Origin: Clostridia bacterium | GTDB lineage: Bacteria > Bacillota > Clostridia > Oscillospirales > Acutalibacteraceae | Reading direction: 5' to 3' | DNA length: 64,000 nt | Assembly: GCA_017521365.1 (NCBI GenBank) | Contig: JAFXCT010000037.1 | Coordinates: 1 to 64,000 of the forward strand | Shown here: in pieces, positions 60,324 to 64,000 of the stretch | How positions within the stretch are numbered: position 1 is the stretch's first letter | Layout: each line of letters starts with the position of its first letter | Made by a program: the position numbers and the translations under genes | The notes under the pieces: generated by a model | Database searches by the model: none | Seen by the model: the letters and a program-made list of their open reading frames with translations, nothing else | Told to the model about the DNA's origin: nothing

Positions 60324-61655
60324 ATGAAAGACGAAAAAACAGCAAGAGAAGAAATATTAAGGGCTGTAGCGGATTACTGCGAAGCCTACCACAATAACAA
60401 AAAGCCCTTTGAAGAGGGGCAGAGAATACCCTATGCATCCCGTGTGTACGACAGTAATGAGATGGTAAATCTCGTCGATTCCGCCTTGGAATTCTGGCTC
60501 ACGGCAGGCAGATATACCGCACAGTTTGAAAAGGGACTCGCAAAGTATCTCGGCGTGCGCTTCTGTGCCCTCGTCAATTCGGGCTCAAGCGCAAATCTGC
60601 TCGCATTTATGACTCTTACCTCACCCCTGCTCGGCGAAAGAGCGGTTAAAAGAGGGGACGAGGTTATCACCGTTGCGGCGGGCTTCCCCACAACGGTTAC
60701 GCCCGTAATTCAGTTCGGCGCAGTACCTGTTTTTGTAGATGTTACAATTCCGCAATATAACATTGATGTGACTAAACTGGAAGAAGCGTTAAGCGAAAAA
60801 ACCAAGGCTGTAATGATTGCCCACACCCTCGGAAATCCCTTTGACATCAAGGCGGTAAAGGATTTCTGCGACAGACACAATCTTTGGCTGATTGAGGATA
60901 ACTGCGATGCCCTCGGCTCAAAATATACCCTCAACGGTGCTGAAAAATTCACGGGCACCTTCGGCGATTTGGGCACGTCCAGCTTCTATCCGCCGCACCA
61001 TATGACTATGGGCGAGGGCGGTGCTGTTTATACCGACAATCCCTTGCTTTCAAAAATTATGCACTCAATGCGTGACTGGGGCCGTGACTGCTCCTGTGCC
61101 TCGGGGCAGGACAATCTCTGCGGCCATCGTTTCGACGGTCAGTACGGCGAACTGCCCTACGGCTACGACCATAAATACGTCTATTCCCATTTCGGCTACA
61201 ACCTGAAGGCTACCGATTTGCAGGCGGCTGTCGGCTGTGCACAGCTTGAAAAATTCCCCGGCTTTGTTGAGCGGAGAAAGCATAATTTCACACGCCTTTG
61301 CAAAGCACTCGAATGTGCTTCGGATAAGCTCATTCTGCCCGTTGCGTGTGAAAATTCCGACCCGAGCTGGTTCGGCTTCCTGCTCACCTGCAAGGAGGGT
61401 GTTGACCGCAAAAAGGTAGTGCCGTATATTGAGAGCAAGGGCGTGCAGACCCGTATGCTCTTTGCAGGCAACCTCACAAAGCACCCCTGCTTTGATGAAA
61501 TGAGAAAGAGCGGCGAAGGCTACCGCATAGTCGGCGGCCTTGAAAACACCGACAGAATAATGAACGACACCTTCTGGGTCGGCGTTTATCCGGGTATGAC
61601 GGACGAAATGATTGACTATATGGCAAAAACGATAATAGAGGCTGTTAATTTATGA
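60324..61655 (+). CDS. rfbH: CDP-4-keto-6-deoxyglucose 3-dehydrase (E1)
   Basis: Removes the C3 hydroxyl to build 3,6-dideoxyhexoses. 443 residues of the DegT fold. The PLP-lysine position is histidine, His226 in YPPHHMTMGEGG, as in the known E1 enzyme, so PMP is bound non-covalently. A Cys set in DCSCASGQDNLCGHRF would bind the [2Fe-2S] cluster. Also called ddhC. Its reductase partner (E3, ddhD) is not in the window. ATG 60324 follows GAGGAAG; GTG 60312 is an alternative. Overlaps the next gene by 4 bases. Confidence 0.96.
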   Translation: MKDEKTAREEILRAVADYCEAYHNNKKPFEEGQRIPYASRVYDSNEMVNLVDSALEFWLTAGRYTAQFEKGLAKYLGVRFCALVNSGSSANLLAFMTLTSPLLGERAVKRGDEVITVAAGFPTTVTPVIQFGAVPVFVDVTIPQYNIDVTKLEEALSEKTKAVMIAHTLGNPFDIKAVKDFCDRHNLWLIEDNCDALGSKYTLNGAEKFTGTFGDLGTSSFYPPHHMTMGEGGAVYTDNPLLSKIMHSMRDWGRDCSCASGQDNLCGHRFDGQYGELPYGYDHKYVYSHFGYNLKATDLQAAVGCAQLEKFPGFVERRKHNFTRLCKALECASDKLILPVACENSDPSWFGFLLTCKEGVDRKKVVPYIESKGVQTRMLFAGNLTKHPCFDEMRKSGEGYRIVGGLENTDRIMNDTFWVGVYPGMTDEMIDYMAKTIIEAVNL

Positions 61656-62569
61656 GGGTGGTTGTAACGGGTGCAAGCAGTATGATAGCATCTGCCCTGA
61701 TTCGTCTGCTCGAATCGCAGGGTCACGAGGTCTTTGCCCTTGTGCGGTCCGATACGGAAAAGCTTGACAATATAATAAAAAGCAATAGCGTTCACATAAT
61801 CGAAACCGACATTTCCGATATGCTGTGTGCAAAAGGCGAAATCGGCTGTGACTGCGACGTGCTGTTTCACTTTGCGTGGAGCGGTACGGGCGGTGCGGCG
61901 AGAAACAGCGCCGACATTCAGCAGAAAAACGTTTTGTATACGCTTGATGCGGTTGAGCTTGCAAAAGAATTGAACTGTAAAGCCTTCGTCGGTGCAGGCT
62001 CTCAGGCGGAATACGGCAGGGCAGAGGGTAAGCTGAAACCCGACACACCCTGTAACCCCGAAAATGAGTACGGCAGGGCTAAACTCAAGGCAGGAAACGA
62101 ATCACGCAAACTTGCTAAAACGCTTGGTATAAAGCACGTCTGGCTTCGTGTTTTAAGCGTTTACGGCGTGGGGGATAACGGTTTTACAATTACAGTTTCC
62201 TCGCTGAAAAAACTGCTCAACGGCGAAACGGCAGAGTTTACTCCTGCAGAGCAAATGTGGGATTTTCTTTACTGCGACGATGCCGCAAACGCCTTTTATC
62301 TTGCTGCGCTGAACGGCAAAAACGGTGCCGTATATACCCTTGGCAGCGGTCAGGCAAAGCCGCTTAAAGAATATATAAGGGTTATGCAGAAAACGGCAGG
62401 CGGCAAAATTGAATTAGGTGCTCTGCCGTATAACGAAAACCAGGTTATGTACCTTTGTGCGGATATTTCCGCTTTAACTGCCGATACGGGTTTTGTGCCG
62501 CAAATCGGCTACGAGGAAGGAATAAGAAGAACAATCAACTGGATAAAGGAAGTAAACAGCAATGGATAA
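61652..62569 (+). CDS. NAD-dependent epimerase/dehydratase, likely final sugar-forming step
   Basis: 305-residue extended SDR. NAD motif VVVTGASSMIASALI, FHFAWSG, catalytic ENEYGRAKLKAG (YxxxK) and LRVLSVYGVGDN. By position after rfbH it should reduce or epimerise the CDP-3,6-dideoxy-4-keto sugar to abequose, paratose, tyvelose or a similar sugar; the sequence alone does not say which. Coupled to rfbH (ATGA overlap) and overlaps the GT2 gene by 8 bases. Confidence 0.85.
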   Translation: MRVVVTGASSMIASALIRLLESQGHEVFALVRSDTEKLDNIIKSNSVHIIETDISDMLCAKGEIGCDCDVLFHFAWSGTGGAARNSADIQQKNVLYTLDAVELAKELNCKAFVGAGSQAEYGRAEGKLKPDTPCNPENEYGRAKLKAGNESRKLAKTLGIKHVWLRVLSVYGVGDNGFTITVSSLKKLLNGETAEFTPAEQMWDFLYCDDAANAFYLAALNGKNGAVYTLGSGQAKPLKEYIRVMQKTAGGKIELGALPYNENQVMYLCADISALTADTGFVPQIGYEEGIRRTINWIKEVNSNG

Positions 62570-63527
62570 AAAGAAAATTTCCGTAATGATTCCGTGCTAC
62601 AACGAGGAGGAAAACGCCCGTCCGATTTACGAGGCGGTGAAAAGCGAGCTTGAAAAAAGCCTGCCGCAGTACGACTACGAAATCCTCTTTATCGACAACA
62701 AATCAACGGATAACACGAGAAAAATCATACGTGAAATCTGCAAGGAAAATAAAAAGGTAAGGGCTATTTTCAACTGCCGCAACTTCGGTCAGTTCAACAG
62801 CCCCTATTACGGAATTATCAACACGAGCGGCGACTGCTGTATCACAATCTGCGCCGATTTTCAGGACCCCGTTGAGCTTATACCGCAGTTTGTAAAGGAA
62901 TGGGAAAACGGCTACAAGGTCGTAATCGGCGTTAAAACGCAGTCCAAAGAAAGCAAGGTAATGTATGCCTTGCGCTCGCTCTATTACAAGGCTATCAAGA
63001 AAATGAGCAATGTTGAGCAGATTGAGCACTTCACAGGCTTCGGCCTTTACGACAAGAGCTTTGTAAAGACTCTCCGTGAGCTTGATGATCCGCAGCCCTT
63101 TATCCGCGGCATTGTTGCCGAGCTCGGCCCCGAAAGAAAGGAAATTGAGTACACACAGCCCCAACGCAGGGCAGGCAAAACCCACAACAATTTCTACAGC
63201 CTTTACGATGCGGCTATGCTCTCTTTCACTTCTTACACGAAAATCGGCCTGCGACTTGCCGTTTTTGCAGGCGGTGCATTCTCACTCATAGGCTTTATAA
63301 TTGCGCTTGTTTATCTGATTTTAAAGCTCGTCAACTGGTACCGCTTCCCTGCGGGTACAACGCCCATTCTCATCGGCGTTTTCCTTATGGGCTCAATCCA
63401 GATGTTCTTTATAGGGCTTCTCGGCGAATACATTATGAATATCAACAGCCGTGTTATGAAACGTCCCCTCGTAGTCGAGGAGGAAAGGCTTAATTTTGAG
63501 GAGGAAGAAGAAAATGGAAACCCGTGA
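62562..63527 (+). CDS. GT2 glycosyltransferase, ArnC/DPM1-like with two C-terminal helices
   Basis: 321 residues: GT-A domain with SVMIPCYNEEENARPIYEA, DNKSTDNTR and CADFQDP (metal-binding), then two membrane helices (about 230-255 and 265-290). Such enzymes make undecaprenyl-phosphate-linked sugars for later addition in the cell envelope. Ends 11 bases inside the start of the Nudix gene. Confidence 0.92.
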   Translation: MDKKKISVMIPCYNEEENARPIYEAVKSELEKSLPQYDYEILFIDNKSTDNTRKIIREICKENKKVRAIFNCRNFGQFNSPYYGIINTSGDCCITICADFQDPVELIPQFVKEWENGYKVVIGVKTQSKESKVMYALRSLYYKAIKKMSNVEQIEHFTGFGLYDKSFVKTLRELDDPQPFIRGIVAELGPERKEIEYTQPQRRAGKTHNNFYSLYDAAMLSFTSYTKIGLRLAVFAGGAFSLIGFIIALVYLILKLVNWYRFPAGTTPILIGVFLMGSIQMFFIGLLGEYIMNINSRVMKRPLVVEEERLNFEEEEENGNP

Positions 63528-64000
63528 AGAAACCGTATTCAAAAATACGATATACAGAGGTAAAATCATAAACCTGCGTGTCGATATCGCAGGCCTGCCC
63601 GACGGCAGGGAGGCTGTGCGTGAATTTGTAGAGCACAACGGCGGCGTAACCGTTGCCGCATTGACCGATGATATGCAGCTCATTTTCGTCAGACAGTTCC
63701 GTTACCCCTATATGGAAGAGGTGCTTGAGCTTCCTGCAGGCAAGCTCGAAAAGGGCGAAAACCCGCTTGAAGCCGGTAAGCGTGAGCTTGAAGAGGAGGG
63801 CGGAGTAAAAGCGGGCCAGTTTTTCAGCCTCGGCGAATTTTACCCCACACCCGGCTATACAAACGAAATCATCTACCTCTACGCCGCACGTGACCTCGTG
63901 CAGGTTGAACAGAAGCTCGACGAGGACGAGTTCCTCAACGTAGAGTACATACCGCTGTCGGACGCAGTCGATATGGTGCTCACAAACCAGATAAAGGACG
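63514..64000 (+). CDS. Nudix hydrolase, ADP-ribose pyrophosphatase-like; 3' end cut
   Basis: 162 codons are present, nearly complete for a protein of about 180. Nudix box GKLEKGENPLEAGKRELEEEGG is in full order (G-x5-E-x7-REL-x-EE-x-G), preceded by VRQFRYPYMEEVLELPAG, the ADP-ribose type context. It would hydrolyse ADP-ribose or related nucleotide sugars. ATG 63514 follows GAGGAGGAAG and overlaps the GT2 end by 14 bases in another frame. Confidence 0.92.
   Translation, partial: METREETVFKNTIYRGKIINLRVDIAGLPDGREAVREFVEHNGGVTVAALTDDMQLIFVRQFRYPYMEEVLELPAGKLEKGENPLEAGKRELEEEGGVKAGQFFSLGEFYPTPGYTNEIIYLYAARDLVQVEQKLDEDEFLNVEYIPLSDAVDMVLTNQIKD

Overview
The window looks like a chromosomal segment from an uncultured or gut-type Clostridia (Bacillota), probably the Ruminococcaceae/Oscillospirales group. 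Evidence: strong GGAGG ribosome binding sites, TTG and GTG starts at recognisable genes, sigma-A promoters with 17-bp spacers, a Gram-positive division/cell-wall cluster with a PASTA-bearing PBP and a meso-DAP type MurE, a remB-gyrB pair, a SpoIIQ-like peptidase and a circularly permuted GH3 enzyme. I saw no rRNA, tRNA, CRISPR array, transposase or phage genes.

Layout. 1-2.2 kb: minus-strand guaB (cut by the window edge) and lexA with its own operators. 2.2-12.1 kb: an M23 peptidase, a patch of dispersed palindromic repeats, a minus-strand GH3 beta-glucosidase and, divergent from it, an operon of MFS transporter, FAD oxidoreductase, metallophosphoesterase and GH36 alpha-galactosidase. 12.2-18.4 kb: glycyl-tRNA synthetase, an ECF sigma factor with putative anti-sigma and a lipoprotein, then an AlgI/AlgJ-like polysaccharide O-acylation pair. 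18.6-32.9 kb: the division and cell-wall cluster mraZ-rsmH-ftsL-pbp-murE-murF-mraY-ftsW-murG-murA-divIB, then ftsZ behind its own terminator and promoter. 33-43.4 kb: folD with a GH89-fold protein, a minus-strand eamA-ybaK-exoA group, and the operon CPBP protease-tadA-remB-gyrB-glyA.

43.5-45.4 kb is the most unusual stretch. It holds two homologous Cys-free peptides of 47 and 48 residues, too short for ordinary gene callers, and a 120-residue secreted protein carrying the same kind of helix. Each has its own near-consensus promoter, and each is followed by a terminator. An unrecognised membrane protein lies among them. A similar helix ends a secreted phosphoesterase at 50 kb. 45.5-49.8 kb: GH29 fucosidase (with a long hairpin at its mRNA start), a phosphohexomutase and a double-domain ThyX.

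49.9-64 kb: surface-glycan genes. A minus-strand set (Gfo/Idh oxidoreductase, PglE-like aminotransferase, PglC-like phosphoglycosyl transferase, GT4, then nagB and a secreted phosphoesterase) is divergent from a plus-strand set for a CDP-3,6-dideoxyhexose polysaccharide (ddhA-ddhB-flippase-pyruvyl transferase-ddhC-epimerase-GT2), followed by a truncated Nudix hydrolase.

Together the GH3, GH36, GH29, GH89-like and NagB functions suggest use of plant or host glycans carrying glucose, galactose, fucose and amino sugars. All function calls come from reading motifs by eye; no database search was run.
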